NCBI RefSeq assembly: GCF_010669285.1
Contig: NZ_CP048711.1
Coordinates: 2,914,001 to 2,978,000 of the forward strand
Origin: Kineobactrum salinum
GTDB taxonomy: Bacteria > Pseudomonadota > Gammaproteobacteria > Pseudomonadales > Halieaceae
DNA length: 64,000 nucleotides
Direction: 5' to 3'
Shown here: positions 35,446 to 44,154 of the stretch, one piece after another
Position numbering within the stretch: position 1 is the first letter of the stretch
Layout: each line of letters starts with the position of its first letter
Notes under the pieces: generated by a model
Seen by the model: the letters and a program-made list of their open reading frames with translations, nothing else
Told to the model about the DNA's origin: nothing
Database searches by the model: none
Made by a program: the position numbers and the translations under genes

Positions 35446-36423
35446 ATGACCAGGACGACATTGGTACCCATGCTGGCGGATGGCGAATTCCACTCGGGCC
35501 AGGCTCTGGCCCGGACGCTGGGGGTGAGCCGCACGGCTATCTGGAAGCAACTCAACCGGCTGGCGGGGCTGGGGCTGGAGCTGGACTCTGTGCCGGGGCG
35601 GGGCTACCGTATTCCCGGGGGGATCGAATTGCTGGACAGCGCCCGGATCGAGGCCGGCCTGAGCGCCGAGGCGGGGGCCCTGCTGCGGGAAATCGTGCTG
35701 CTGGAGTCGGTCGACTCCACCAATGCCGAAGCGCTGCGGCGGATCACGACCGATGCGGGGGCCGGCCTGGTCTGCGCCGCGGAGATCCAGACCGCCGGCC
35801 GCGGCCGGCGGGGCCGTTCATGGGTGAGCCCCTATGCCCGCAACATCTATCTGTCCTTGGGATGGGAATATCACGACGGTGCCGCGGCCCTGGAGGGCCT
35901 GAGCCTGGCGGCGGGCGTGGCCGTGGTGCGGGCCCTGGCACAGCTGGGGATGAGCGGCCTGCAGCTCAAATGGCCCAATGATCTGCTGGTCGATGGCGCC
36001 AAGCTGGGCGGGATTCTGCTGGAAATGGCGGGTGATGCCACAGGCCGCTGCCAGGTGGTGTTGGGGGTGGGCCTGAATGTAGCCATGCCGGCCGCGGCGG
36101 CGGATGCCATCGATCAGGCCTGGACTGATCTGGCCGCTGTCGCGGGTTCGGCCCTGCCTGGCCGCAATACCCTGGTGGCCAGCCTGTTGAATGAACTGCT
36201 GCCGTTGGCGGCCGACTTTGCCAGCACCGGTTTCCTCCCCTGGCAGGACCAATGGCAGGGGCTGGACGCCTACGCCGGCAAGCAGGTGGTCCTGCACAGC
36301 GGTGACCAGCGTCTGGCCGGCATCGCCCGTGGTGTGGATGGGCGTGGTGCCCTGCAACTGGAAACCAGCCTGGGGATTCAAGCCATGTACGGTGGCGAGA
36401 TTTCGCTGAGGGCGGCGCCGTGA
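35446..36423 (+). CDS. birA: Bifunctional biotin--protein ligase / biotin operon repressor
   Basis: Activates biotin as biotinyl-AMP and attaches it to carboxylases, and acts as a biotin-dependent repressor. N-terminal winged helix (GQALARTLGVSRTAIWKQLNRL) is followed by the ligase core with VDSTNAEALRR, the adenylate-binding TAGRGRRGRSWVSP, and LKWPNDLLVDGAKLGGILLE. ATG 35446 is chosen, as the HTH domain starts soon after it. 325 residues, typical. The stop overlaps coaX (GTGA). Confidence 0.95.
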   Translation: MTRTTLVPMLADGEFHSGQALARTLGVSRTAIWKQLNRLAGLGLELDSVPGRGYRIPGGIELLDSARIEAGLSAEAGALLREIVLLESVDSTNAEALRRITTDAGAGLVCAAEIQTAGRGRRGRSWVSPYARNIYLSLGWEYHDGAAALEGLSLAAGVAVVRALAQLGMSGLQLKWPNDLLVDGAKLGGILLEMAGDATGRCQVVLGVGLNVAMPAAAADAIDQAWTDLAAVAGSALPGRNTLVASLLNELLPLAADFASTGFLPWQDQWQGLDAYAGKQVVLHSGDQRLAGIARGVDGRGALQLETSLGIQAMYGGEISLRAAP

Positions 36424-37178
36424 TTCAGTTGCCGTGGTTGCAGCTGGACGTTGGCAACAGCAGTGCCAAGTGGCGCCTGGTCCGGGACGGCGAGGTGCTG
36501 GTTCGTGGTGTCTATCAGCCCGAGGATGCGCAAGCCCGCGACCGGCTGTTGTCCTGCTGCGAGCAGTTGCAGGGAATCTGGGTCGCCAGCGTGGCCTGTG
36601 AGGAGGCCGAATGCCAGCTGGCCACATTGCTGCAGCAGCGCTGGCATGTGCTGCCGTGGTTTGCACGCAGCGAGGCGGCTACCGCGGGCCTGGTCAACAG
36701 TTATGTCCAGCCCATGCACATGGGGGTGGACCGCTGGCTTGCAATGCTGGGTGCCTGGCGCCGCAGCCCCGGCCGCCTGTGCGTGGTGGACGCGGGTTCG
36801 GCCCTGACTATCGACCTGGTGGGAATGGGCGGGAATCATGAGGGCGGTTATATCATTCCCGGCACCTCCCTGATGGAGCGAGCACTGTTGATGGATACCG
36901 ACCGCGTGCGCTTTGCCGAAGAGGCCGCCTACGATCTGGCGCCGGGCACATCCACCGCCGAAGCCGTGCGCCATGGCATTGCCCTGGCCCAGGCGGCCGC
37001 GGTAACCCTGGCCCTTCAACAGGCTGGCGAACCGCCGCCCAGATTGTATCTGTGCGGCGGTGGGGCGGAGCTGCTGCAGCGCCTGCTGGGCGGCCAGGGC
37101 GAGTGCTTGCCGGATCTGGTGTTCGAGGGATTGGAGGCGATGGCGGTGGAACATGGCCTTGCGCCGCCTCAGGCATGA
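36420..37178 (+). CDS. coaX: Type III pantothenate kinase
   Basis: Phosphorylates pantothenate in coenzyme A synthesis. ASKHA-fold motifs: LDVGNSSAKWRL near the N terminus (phosphate 1), MGVDRWLAMLGA, VVDAGSALTIDLV, and GGYIIPGTSLMERAL. GTG start overlapping birA by 4 bp. 252 residues. birA-coaX upstream of the tRNA-tuf cluster is the usual arrangement in this group. Confidence 0.95.
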   Translation: MIQLPWLQLDVGNSSAKWRLVRDGEVLVRGVYQPEDAQARDRLLSCCEQLQGIWVASVACEEAECQLATLLQQRWHVLPWFARSEAATAGLVNSYVQPMHMGVDRWLAMLGAWRRSPGRLCVVDAGSALTIDLVGMGGNHEGGYIIPGTSLMERALLMDTDRVRFAEEAAYDLAPGTSTAEAVRHGIALAQAAAVTLALQQAGEPPPRLYLCGGGAELLQRLLGGQGECLPDLVFEGLEAMAVEHGLAPPQA

Positions 37179-37363
37179 CCCTCCGGGCGCAATGTCCTGT
37201 GTGCAAAACACCCATTGGGCATTGATGTGTACTATCCGGCAGTCGGGGTGACTTATGGCGTTGAGGTCGCCTATAATTTCTGATATGACCTGCTGCATCA
37301 GGGCACACTCCGGACATGACTGTCCCGTTCAGGGTGCCCTTGTCATACCGGAGGGTCCGTGCC

Positions 37364-37816
37364 ATGAAGATCGGTGAATTGTCCCGCCAGGTCGGAGTGC
37401 CGGTAGAGACCATTCGCTACTACGAAAAGATTGGCCTGATGGCAGAGCCTGCCCGCAGTGACAGTGGCTACCGCGACTATCAACACGTCCATCTGGAGCG
37501 GCTCCGTTTCATCAGGCGCTGCCGAAGCCTGGATATGGCCCAGGATGAAATTCGCGAACTGCTGCGGCTGGCTGACCAATCGGATGCCGACTGCGGCGAG
37601 GTGGATGAGCTGCTGGCCCGCCACCTCAGCCATGTACGGGAGCGCCTGCGGGAACTGGCAAACCTGGAGCAGACCCTCGAGCAACTCCAGCAAGCCTGCT
37701 CGCAGAACCGCACCGTCAGCGAGTGCGGGATTCTCGGCGGTTTGAGCTCGGACCCTCCTCCGGAGTCGTCTCCCGGCAAGCATAATCACATTCCGGGCAC
37801 TCACGGAACGCGTTGA
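37364..37816 (+). CDS. CadR/PbrR-like MerR-family metal-responsive regulator
   Basis: MerR HTH ([20 protein letters not shown]) and coiled coil, with three Cys at 77 (DADCGEVDELL), 112 and 121 (SECGILGGL), the pattern of Cd(II)/Pb(II)-responsive CadR regulators. It should twist the downstream promoter at 37838 when metal binds, activating the adjacent transporter. ATG 37364 is chosen for the HTH start. The tail of about 25 residues after Cys121 has no conserved feature. Metal preference is inferred from the Cys spacing. Confidence 0.88.
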   Translation: MKIGELSRQVGVPVETIRYYEKIGLMAEPARSDSGYRDYQHVHLERLRFIRRCRSLDMAQDEIRELLRLADQSDADCGEVDELLARHLSHVRERLRELANLEQTLEQLQQACSQNRTVSECGILGGLSSDPPPESSPGKHNHIPGTHGTR

Positions 37817-37837
37817 CCATTTCTCCCAGCCACGCTG

Positions 37838-37868
37838 TTGACTCTGTAGCAGCTACAGGGTTTTTAAT
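37838..37868 (+). promoter_or_regulatory. MerR-type promoter of the metal-efflux gene
   Basis: -35 TTGACT (37838-37843) and -10 TTTAAT (37863-37868) are separated by 19 bp, the long spacer typical of MerR-activated promoters. The spacer holds a near-perfect palindrome, ACTCTGTAG-CAG-CTACAGGGT (37841-37861), the expected CadR-type operator. Confidence 0.8.
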
Positions 37869-37895
37869 GAATATGTACTGACACAGGAGATATTC

Positions 37896-38543
37896 ATGGC
37901 GTGCAGCTGTACCCCTCCACAATCTCAAGCCCCCGCGCCGGGGTTTCGCAAGGCATTATGGATTTCCCTTTGGGTCAACCTGGCCATGTTCCTGGTAGAA
38001 GGCATTGCCAGCCTTCAGTCCGGTTCCGTGTCCCTGCTGGCCGATGCCATCGACTTCTTTGGCGATAGCGCCAACTACCTGCTGTCGCTATACGTGCTGT
38101 CCATGGGCATGCTCTGGCGCGGCAGGGCAGCCATGGTGAAAGGCATCACCATGGCCGTGTTCGGCATCGTCGTGCTGGGCAGGGCAATCTGGGTTGCACA
38201 AAGCGGAATCACGCCAGAACCCCTGACCATGGGGACTATTGGCCTGCTGGCTCTGGTAGCCAACGCGGGCGTCGCAATCCTACTGTTCAGGTTCCGCGCA
38301 GGCGACTCCGACATGCGCTCGGTATGGCTGTGCAGCCGCAACGACGCCATTGGCAATGTGGCGGTAATGATCGCTGCACTGGGGGTCTTCGGTACCGGTA
38401 CCGCCTGGCCAGACCTGGCAGTGGCGACCGTGATGGGTGGCCTGGCTATTGTGGCTGGAATCAGCGTGATTCGCCACGCCCGCAGGGACATTGGCAATGC
38501 GAAGCAGGCCGGGGTCCGGGCCGCCGGCTCTGAAATCTGTTAG
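37896..38543 (+). CDS. Cation diffusion facilitator-like metal transporter
   Basis: 215 residues with about six membrane helices and a Cys-rich N terminus (MACSCTPP). The first half reads FLVEGIASLQSGSVSLLADAIDFFGDSANY, matching CDF helix 2, with acidic DxxxD in place of the usual HxxxD. CSRNDAIGNVAVMIAAL is in the helix 5 position. No large cytoplasmic C-terminal domain is present, so it is a short CDF variant. It lies just downstream of a CadR-like regulator and its promoter, supporting divalent metal efflux. The exact metal is unknown. Confidence 0.83.
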   Translation: MACSCTPPQSQAPAPGFRKALWISLWVNLAMFLVEGIASLQSGSVSLLADAIDFFGDSANYLLSLYVLSMGMLWRGRAAMVKGITMAVFGIVVLGRAIWVAQSGITPEPLTMGTIGLLALVANAGVAILLFRFRAGDSDMRSVWLCSRNDAIGNVAVMIAALGVFGTGTAWPDLAVATVMGGLAIVAGISVIRHARRDIGNAKQAGVRAAGSEIC

Positions 38544-38644
38544 GGCGCCATGGGCTGCAGCGGGCAGTTGCATCGCCGCGGGTCTTTGTCTAAACTTGCC
38601 GCCCTTCAAGTACAGCACAGCTGTCCTTGAAGCCGCGGTAAATG

Positions 38645-38720
38645 GCTGGCGTAGCTCAGTAGGTAGAGCAGCTGATTTGTAATCAGCCGGTCGGGGGTTC
38701 GATTCCTCTCGCCAGCTCCA
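38645..38720 (+). tRNA. tRNA-Thr (anticodon UGU)
   Basis: Full cloverleaf: acceptor GCTGGCG with CGCCAGC, a D arm from GCTC, anticodon stem CTGAT with loop TTTGTAA (anticodon TGT), and a T arm with GGTTCGATTC. The terminal CCA is encoded. This corresponds to E. coli thrU, which there lies immediately before tyrU; here 14.7 kb intervene. Confidence 0.95.
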
Positions 38721-38753
38721 AATTCCCAAGGGTCCTTTGTCGTCGATGGATCC

Positions 38754-38883
38754 GGGCTCGCAGCGGCTGGCTCCGAGCCATACCCGGTGCGTTTCGTGCC
38801 TCAACGCACCCTATGCGGCTGCGAGCCCGCGCGAATCCCTTATGACTACAGTTGATAGGGTGCGCTGACGAAGGAAGCGCACC
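38754..38883. repeat. Palindromic repeats downstream of tRNA-Thr(UGU)
   Basis: An outer hairpin with perfect 11-bp arms GGGCTCGCAGC and GCTGCGAGCCC (38754-38764, 38818-38828) contains element C, GGTGCGTT and AACGCACC (38786-38810). A second hairpin, element D, GGTGCGCT and AGCGCACC (38859-38883), follows. Elements C and D recur in inverted orientation at 53007-53106, near the other end of the inserted block. Confidence 0.8.
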
Positions 38884-38954
38884 ATCACTTGGAGCAAAGG
38901 GATTAGCCCAGCCCCTACTGGCCCCACCCTGTTCTCGGTCTGGTCACCGTGGTG

Positions 38955-39932
38955 TCAGCCCCAAAGTTGTGGTTCGGGTGGGCTCACTATGCCGCCGTCA
39001 CCGTAAACCAGCCCGTGCGGCACATCGTGTTTGAGAAGTAGTGGCCCGTCGATGTCGATGAACTGGCAGAATTGACCGACCACATAGCTGGGAGCCATGG
39101 ACAGGGAACTGCCACACATGTTGCCTACCATCAGCCCGAGTCCCGCGCGTTGCGCCGCTTCAACCAGGGCGAGGCCCTCGGTGAGGCCGCCACACTTGTC
39201 CAGCTTGATATTGATCACGTCGTAGCGTTTCGCCGCCGTCACGAACTCACCCAGGTGCAGGCAGGACTCGTCGGCTCCCAGCGGCACTGGCGATTCAAAG
39301 GCTTCCAGCTCCGCATCTTCACCCCGCGGCAGGGGCTGCTCGATCATGGCGATGTTCAGGCGCCGTGCGTGTGGCAGGTATTCCTGAAGGGCCGCAAGAC
39401 TCCAGGCCTGATTGGCATCAACGATCAGATGAGCGTCAGGTCTGGCCGCGCGAATGGCTTCCAGGCGAGCCACGGGGTCATTGGCATCCAGTTTGATCTT
39501 GAGATTGTGAAACCGGCCGGCCTGAACTGCCTGTTCGGCCATGACTTCCGGTGCCGCCACACCGAGTGTATAGACCGTGCTTAACTGCCGGGGTGTGATC
39601 GACAGCAGTTCCCAGATCGTTCTCCCGGATCGCTTGGCCCGATAATCCCAGAAGGCGCAATCCAGAGCATTGCGGGCGCCGCCGGGGGGCAGCAAGCCCT
39701 GAATCCGTTCCACCGAAAGGTCGCTGTTGAGGCTGCCTGCGACCGATTCCAGCTGGGCGGCCATGGAATCGGGACTTTCGCCGAGATAGTAGGCGCCGAC
39801 GGCTTCTCCCCTGCCGGACACTCCGTCGCCGGTAAGAGTGACGCGCAGCGTTTCACTGGTTTCGAATACGTGGCCAGTAATGGCGAAGGGCGCGGCCATG
39901 GGGAAGACAGTTTTCTCGATGGATATGTGCAT
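38955..39932 (-). CDS. Dipeptide epimerase (enolase superfamily, L-Ala-D/L-Glu epimerase-like)
   Basis: Muconate-lactonising subgroup of the enolase superfamily. The N-terminal capping domain starts HISIEKTVFPMAAPFAITG. The barrel carries the general-base KxK (NLKIKLDAND), three metal ligands in LIVDANQAWS, MIEQPL and LGADESC, and the second base Lys in VINIKLDKCGGL. These residues point to epimerisation of dipeptides, often from murein tripeptide. ATG 39932 has GGAGGAGG about 10 bp upstream. The divergent neighbour is a D-aminoacylase-like protein, fitting salvage of D-amino acid peptides. Confidence 0.88.
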   Translation of the reverse strand: MHISIEKTVFPMAAPFAITGHVFETSETLRVTLTGDGVSGRGEAVGAYYLGESPDSMAAQLESVAGSLNSDLSVERIQGLLPPGGARNALDCAFWDYRAKRSGRTIWELLSITPRQLSTVYTLGVAAPEVMAEQAVQAGRFHNLKIKLDANDPVARLEAIRAARPDAHLIVDANQAWSLAALQEYLPHARRLNIAMIEQPLPRGEDAELEAFESPVPLGADESCLHLGEFVTAAKRYDVINIKLDKCGGLTEGLALVEAAQRAGLGLMVGNMCGSSLSMAPSYVVGQFCQFIDIDGPLLLKHDVPHGLVYGDGGIVSPPEPQLWG

Positions 39933-40113
39933 GGGGGTGATACCTCCTCCGGGCTGGATCTCAGACACCGGCGCCGCAGATGGAGGCCAGCAATAGGCTG
40001 CCAGCAATCAGGGGCGGGCTTTGCTCAGGCTTGCGAGTCAGCTCACCGGAACGCTAAATATTTGCTGAGTATATGAAACGTTGTCAATCCGTAAACGAAG
40101 CTACCACAAGAGT

Positions 40114-40127
40114 GTTGTTGTGACAAC
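40114..40127. promoter_or_regulatory. GntR-type operator-like palindrome, site 1
   Basis: GTTGT-TGTG-ACAAC. Shares arms and spacing with site 2 at 40435. Lies between divergent peptide-salvage genes. Confidence 0.5.
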
Positions 40128-40434
40128 GCTACAGGTGATCTCCGAATTCCCATCATCAAGCAGCCCAGTCCGTAAGCGCCGATTCCGAATACAAATAAGG
40201 CGACTCAATGCAACTCGCATCGATACCCAGGTACAAGATCTATCCGTTCTTCATTTAGCAGGAAAAGCTTTTCACCGGAGTGCTACCTCGTGATTAAAGA
40301 CGGGATATGTGCCGTCTGCTCGACAAACTGAAGGATTATATTGAACACGCCCGCGAAGAACGGGGTATCCAGCCGAACAGGTGCCGCACACGCTGCCAGC
40401 GCCAGCATGGTCGCCAGGATCGCGTTTCAATGTT

Positions 40435-40454
40435 AATGTTGTTATGACAACATT
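40435..40454. promoter_or_regulatory. GntR-type operator-like palindrome, site 2
   Basis: AATGTTGT-TATG-ACAACATT, perfect 8-bp arms around a 4-bp centre. About 190 bp upstream of the D-aminoacylase start. The form resembles operators of GntR-family regulators; no regulator gene is in the window. Confidence 0.6.
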
Positions 40455-40642
40455 CATATGCTACGGTTTTCTCCGGCTTCAACATTCCCCCAGCCCCTGA
40501 TCAAGAGTGGTGGTAACCGGTGAGACATCGGTCCAGTGGGCCGTCGACGGAGCACCGGATTGCGTACCACTGGATGCTGCTGGCGACGACGTGGAATATC
40601 AATACAATAAGTTAATGTCAGAACATCATCGGAGAATTATAT

Positions 40643-42283
40643 ATGCGGAAAATTTTCAGCGTTGTCGCAATTATGGCTGGTGGCCTGGCTATGACGGCAT
40701 CGGCCAGCTCACAGTCGCTGGATATCCTCATTCGCAATGGATCCGTTTACGATGGAACCGGATCACCGCCGATCAACACAGATGTCGGAATTGCAGACGG
40801 GAAAATTGTTTTGGTCGGATCCGCCAGCCCGGAGCAAACCGCAGAAACAGTTATCGACGCCCAGGGGATGGCTGTTTCTCCCGGCTTCATTGATACGCAC
40901 AGCCATATATTGGAGTCGGTCGTTAATTTTGACGGTCCGTTCATCGTTACGCAGAATCTCGCACAGGGCGTGACGACATCCGCCCTCGGCTCTGATGGGG
41001 GCATGAGCCCGAACGAGCTGCAAACGCTGTTTGAAAAGCTTGATACAAACGGGGTGTCAAATAACTGGTTTTGTTATGTCGGACATAACGGCGTTCGCAC
41101 CCAGGTGATGGGACACGCCAAACGAGAGGCGACTTCCGCCGAGCTGAATGAGATGAAAGCGCTGGTTCGCGACGGCATGGAAATGGGGTGCTCGGGGTTG
41201 TCCGCCGGCCTTATGTATGATCCGGGCATGTATAGCGCGCCTGAGGAAATTGTCGAACTTGCGAAGGCGACGGCTCCCTATGACGGAACCTATGACTCAC
41301 ATTCGCGCAATCCCGTTACAGACTTTTTAAACTCAGAGCTTGAAACCGCGGAGATTGGTATCAAAGCGGGCATTCCCGCTAAACTGGGGCATATTAAAGC
41401 TGTTGGACTCTCCCACAAAGGAAAGGCGAACACACTGATCGAGCGCGTCGACGCGCTGCGCACCCAGGGCCATGACATTGTAGGGGACGTTTACCCCTAT
41501 GATGGCGCCCAGACGCGACGCCTGGCGGCCGTTCTCGTTTTCCCCGGCGAAGGGCCTATCGGGGCGGATCGCTCGACAGCTTCAATCATGGATTTGCTGC
41601 GGGAAAAGCTCAAGGATTCCAAAAGCGAAGCTGCGCTCAAGCAAGCAACGGAACAGGGCGTTGACGGGGGATTTTCGTGGATCAAGGCAGTTGGCTACGA
41701 CAGCGTGCGCATTGTCGACGCCCCCCAGCAACCAGAATTGCTCGACCAATATATAACTCTTCTCGCGGATGAGCGTGGCCAGGATCCGTTCGACACGATG
41801 ACAGACCTCCTGCTGGACGCAAAAGGTGACATCATCGTTACCGTCGGCGCCATGGACGAGGCAGACGTTCAAGCGTTTATTCTCGCGCCCTGGAACATGA
41901 TCTCCAGCGATGGTTCGTATATCGGACCGGAAAGCGTTTACGGCGCATCGCCGCATCCACGATCAAGCGGCTCCTTCGCACGAGTGCTTGGGCATTATAG
42001 CCGGGACCTGAAATTGCTGCCGTTGGAAGAAGTCATCCGAAAGCTAACATCCCTGCCTGCCGATCACCTGCGCATCCATGATCGCGGACGTATCGAGCCG
42101 GGCCTGGCCGGCGATATCGTGATTTTTGATCCCTCTACGATAACGGACCACGCCACCTACGCGCATCCGAAAAGGTTGGCGACGGGGGTGATGAGCGTGA
42201 TTCTGAATGGTGAACTTGTTTGGAAAGACGGCAAGCCAACAGGCGCCGCGCCCGGAAAGTTCATCTCGCGCCAAACAAAATAA
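40643..42283 (+). CDS. Secreted N-acyl-D-amino-acid deacylase (amidohydrolase superfamily)
   Basis: A signal peptide (IFSVVAIMAGGLAMTASASSQ) precedes an amidohydrolase of the D-aminoacylase group: LDILIRNGSVYDGTGSPP, GFIDTHSHILES (metal HxH), NWFCYVGHNGVRTQVMG, YDSHSRNP, KLGHIKAVG, and the C-terminal LPADHLRIHDRGRIEPGLAGDIVIFD. About 546 residues. ATG 40643 has GGAG 8 bp upstream. Codon use is less GC-biased than in the housekeeping genes, suggesting transfer. With the neighbouring epimerase it could release D-amino acids from peptides or peptidoglycan fragments; the exact substrate is unknown. Confidence 0.87.
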   Translation: MRKIFSVVAIMAGGLAMTASASSQSLDILIRNGSVYDGTGSPPINTDVGIADGKIVLVGSASPEQTAETVIDAQGMAVSPGFIDTHSHILESVVNFDGPFIVTQNLAQGVTTSALGSDGGMSPNELQTLFEKLDTNGVSNNWFCYVGHNGVRTQVMGHAKREATSAELNEMKALVRDGMEMGCSGLSAGLMYDPGMYSAPEEIVELAKATAPYDGTYDSHSRNPVTDFLNSELETAEIGIKAGIPAKLGHIKAVGLSHKGKANTLIERVDALRTQGHDIVGDVYPYDGAQTRRLAAVLVFPGEGPIGADRSTASIMDLLREKLKDSKSEAALKQATEQGVDGGFSWIKAVGYDSVRIVDAPQQPELLDQYITLLADERGQDPFDTMTDLLLDAKGDIIVTVGAMDEADVQAFILAPWNMISSDGSYIGPESVYGASPHPRSSGSFARVLGHYSRDLKLLPLEEVIRKLTSLPADHLRIHDRGRIEPGLAGDIVIFDPSTITDHATYAHPKRLATGVMSVILNGELVWKDGKPTGAAPGKFISRQTK

Positions 42284-42451
42284 TAGCGAAGATCGCTGCG
42301 CTCAATCGTCGTGATGTCGGCCGACGCAAGAAGGTGGTGTCCAATAACAATAGGTTATATGCTGGGACATGTTGTGGAACGCTTGGGAGAGAGGCCAACT
42401 CGAGCGGCCTGGGCGCAGTAACTGCCAGGCAGGGGACAGGGGGAACAAGGA

Positions 42452-44095
42452 ATGGCATCAAGTCGATTGATGGGCCGCGGGATTGGGGCATTTCTACTGG
42501 CATTGGCAGCGCCGGTGTTCAGTCAGAGCATCACTACCAGTGCGGTTGCGCCGGGATCGGCGATACCAGTGCCGGTCACCAATCCGGTAGTGCTGGCGCT
42601 GATGACAGTGTTGGTACTGGCGCTGGCGTTGCGGATGTTGCGCCGAGTCGGGCTGCAACGCACGCTGCTGTCACTGCTTGTGGTCGGGACGGTTGTGGGC
42701 GCGACCTGGCAGAGTCCGGCGTTGCGTGCTCAGTTGCTGGCAGCCTTCACCAACCCCGACGGGGAGACCCTGCCGATCCCGGTCACGCAGATTCCCGCTG
42801 GCCCAGATGTGGCTGGTTTTGAGATGGCGGATTTCAGCAATGCCTCCGGTGTTCCTCTGGTGATAACCAGCCTGGATCCGCCCGTGTTTGAAGACTGCTT
42901 TCCGGGTGGTCTGAGCGGCGAGCTGTTGCCGGCCGGGGGTGGCGGCGGAGCATCGCCGGACGCTTGTACTGGCGTGTTGGCCGATGGGGCGAACTGCCGG
43001 GTGAATGTGGACAGTATCTGCCGGGCCGAGGCCGAGAACAGTTTGGCCATACTCAGCCTGACTGGCTCGCCACTGACGTTGACAGTCAATGGCGCGGCGG
43101 GGGCAATGACCGTCACGAATACCTCCACCCAGGTCACCGCCACCGGCATTGCTTCGAGCTTTGCCGGTACCGCGCTGGCGGGCAATGTCACCGAGTCCGG
43201 CAATACCTGCGCAGCGGTACCACCGGGTGGCAGCTGTACCCTGACCTTTACCCCGGGTAATACAGTAGTGCCGGTCACCGATTTGGTTATCAGCGGCGAT
43301 GACACCAACACCGTAACGGCGGCAATCGAGGTGCAATCGGGTTCGACCCTGACGGAGATCAATCCGGTCCAGGGCGCTGCATCGGGCGGCACCGGCGTCA
43401 TCCTGAAAGGCACCGGCCTGACCGGCGCCACCGGTATCACCTTTGACGGGGTCGCCGCCACCAGCGTCAATGTGGTCAATTCCACCACCGTGACCGCGGT
43501 GACGCCGGCTCAGGTGGCGGGAGCGGTTGATGTGGCCATTGCCACGCCGGCCGGCTCAGCCACGCTGGTGAATGGCTATACTTACCTGGCCACGGCGGTG
43601 GGGCAATCCGCGAGCGGCGGTACCATTGCCGCGCTGAACGGTGGGCTGCAGAACCTGGTTGCCGCGGCGGCGGACAACAGTCCCGCGATCGAATGGGGAG
43701 GACTGGGCACTGCGACCATTGTTGCCCAGAGCGATACCGACGGTGCCGGCAATACGGCGGCCATCGTCGCGGATCTCGGGCCCAACGGGGGCACTCCCTA
43801 CGCCGCGCAGCTGTGTAACGACTTCGAGGTGGATTCCCAGGGCAATACACCCTGCCAGGCGGGCAATGCCTGTTACAACGACTGGTTCCTGCCAGCCAGG
43901 GGCCAGCTCGACGCGCTGTTTGACAACCGGGTGGCCGTCGGCGGCTATGCCAGCACTGCGTATTGGAGCTCCACCGAGTCTTCTGGAGATCCGGTGATGT
44001 CTGCCTGGATTCGGTTGTTTGACTCCGGGTTGACATTTGTTGTGAACAAGGACTTCCTGAGCAGGGCGCGCTGCGTGCGGGCGTTTACTCCCTGA
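42452..44095 (+). CDS. Exosortase-type surface protein with internal sorting signal, TIG and Lcl (DUF1566) domains
   Basis: A signal peptide (GRGIGAFLLALAAPVFSQS) is followed at residues 38-66 by AIPVPVTNPVVLALMTVL...LRMLRR: a proline motif, hydrophobic helix and basic cluster, as in PEP-CTERM/IPTL signals but near the N terminus. This matches my recollection of the midcut-by-XrtH family. The remainder is low-complexity and Thr/Gly/Ala-rich, with a TIG domain (LTEINPVQGAASGGTGVILKG, about residue 295-380) and a C-terminal Lcl/DUF1566 domain (WFLPARGQLDALFDN, YWSSTES). Probably exported and processed. Function unknown. No exosortase gene is in the window. Confidence 0.75.
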   Translation: MASSRLMGRGIGAFLLALAAPVFSQSITTSAVAPGSAIPVPVTNPVVLALMTVLVLALALRMLRRVGLQRTLLSLLVVGTVVGATWQSPALRAQLLAAFTNPDGETLPIPVTQIPAGPDVAGFEMADFSNASGVPLVITSLDPPVFEDCFPGGLSGELLPAGGGGGASPDACTGVLADGANCRVNVDSICRAEAENSLAILSLTGSPLTLTVNGAAGAMTVTNTSTQVTATGIASSFAGTALAGNVTESGNTCAAVPPGGSCTLTFTPGNTVVPVTDLVISGDDTNTVTAAIEVQSGSTLTEINPVQGAASGGTGVILKGTGLTGATGITFDGVAATSVNVVNSTTVTAVTPAQVAGAVDVAIATPAGSATLVNGYTYLATAVGQSASGGTIAALNGGLQNLVAAAADNSPAIEWGGLGTATIVAQSDTDGAGNTAAIVADLGPNGGTPYAAQLCNDFEVDSQGNTPCQAGNACYNDWFLPARGQLDALFDNRVAVGGYASTAYWSSTESSGDPVMSAWIRLFDSGLTFVVNKDFLSRARCVRAFTP

Positions 44096-44154
44096 CCTTT
44101 GCCACGGATCCTGAGGGCGGGAGTCCTTGGCTCAATGATGTAAGAGTGACGGCG

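Larger units (their letters stand above)
39933..40642. other. Divergent regulatory region between epimerase and D-aminoacylase genes
   Basis: 710 bp, AT-richer than the flanks, with two copies of a GTTGT-N4-ACAAC palindrome (40114-40127, 40435-40454). A 46-codon + strand frame from ATG 40307 (MCRLLDKLKDYIEHAREE...) has a protein-like start but decays into low-quality sequence; it may be a gene fragment. No complete gene is recognised. Confidence 0.55.

Noticed and set aside
42671-43488. - strand frames within the exosortase-type protein gene
   Set aside because: Shadows of a Thr/Ala/Gly-rich coding strand; no start signals or domains.
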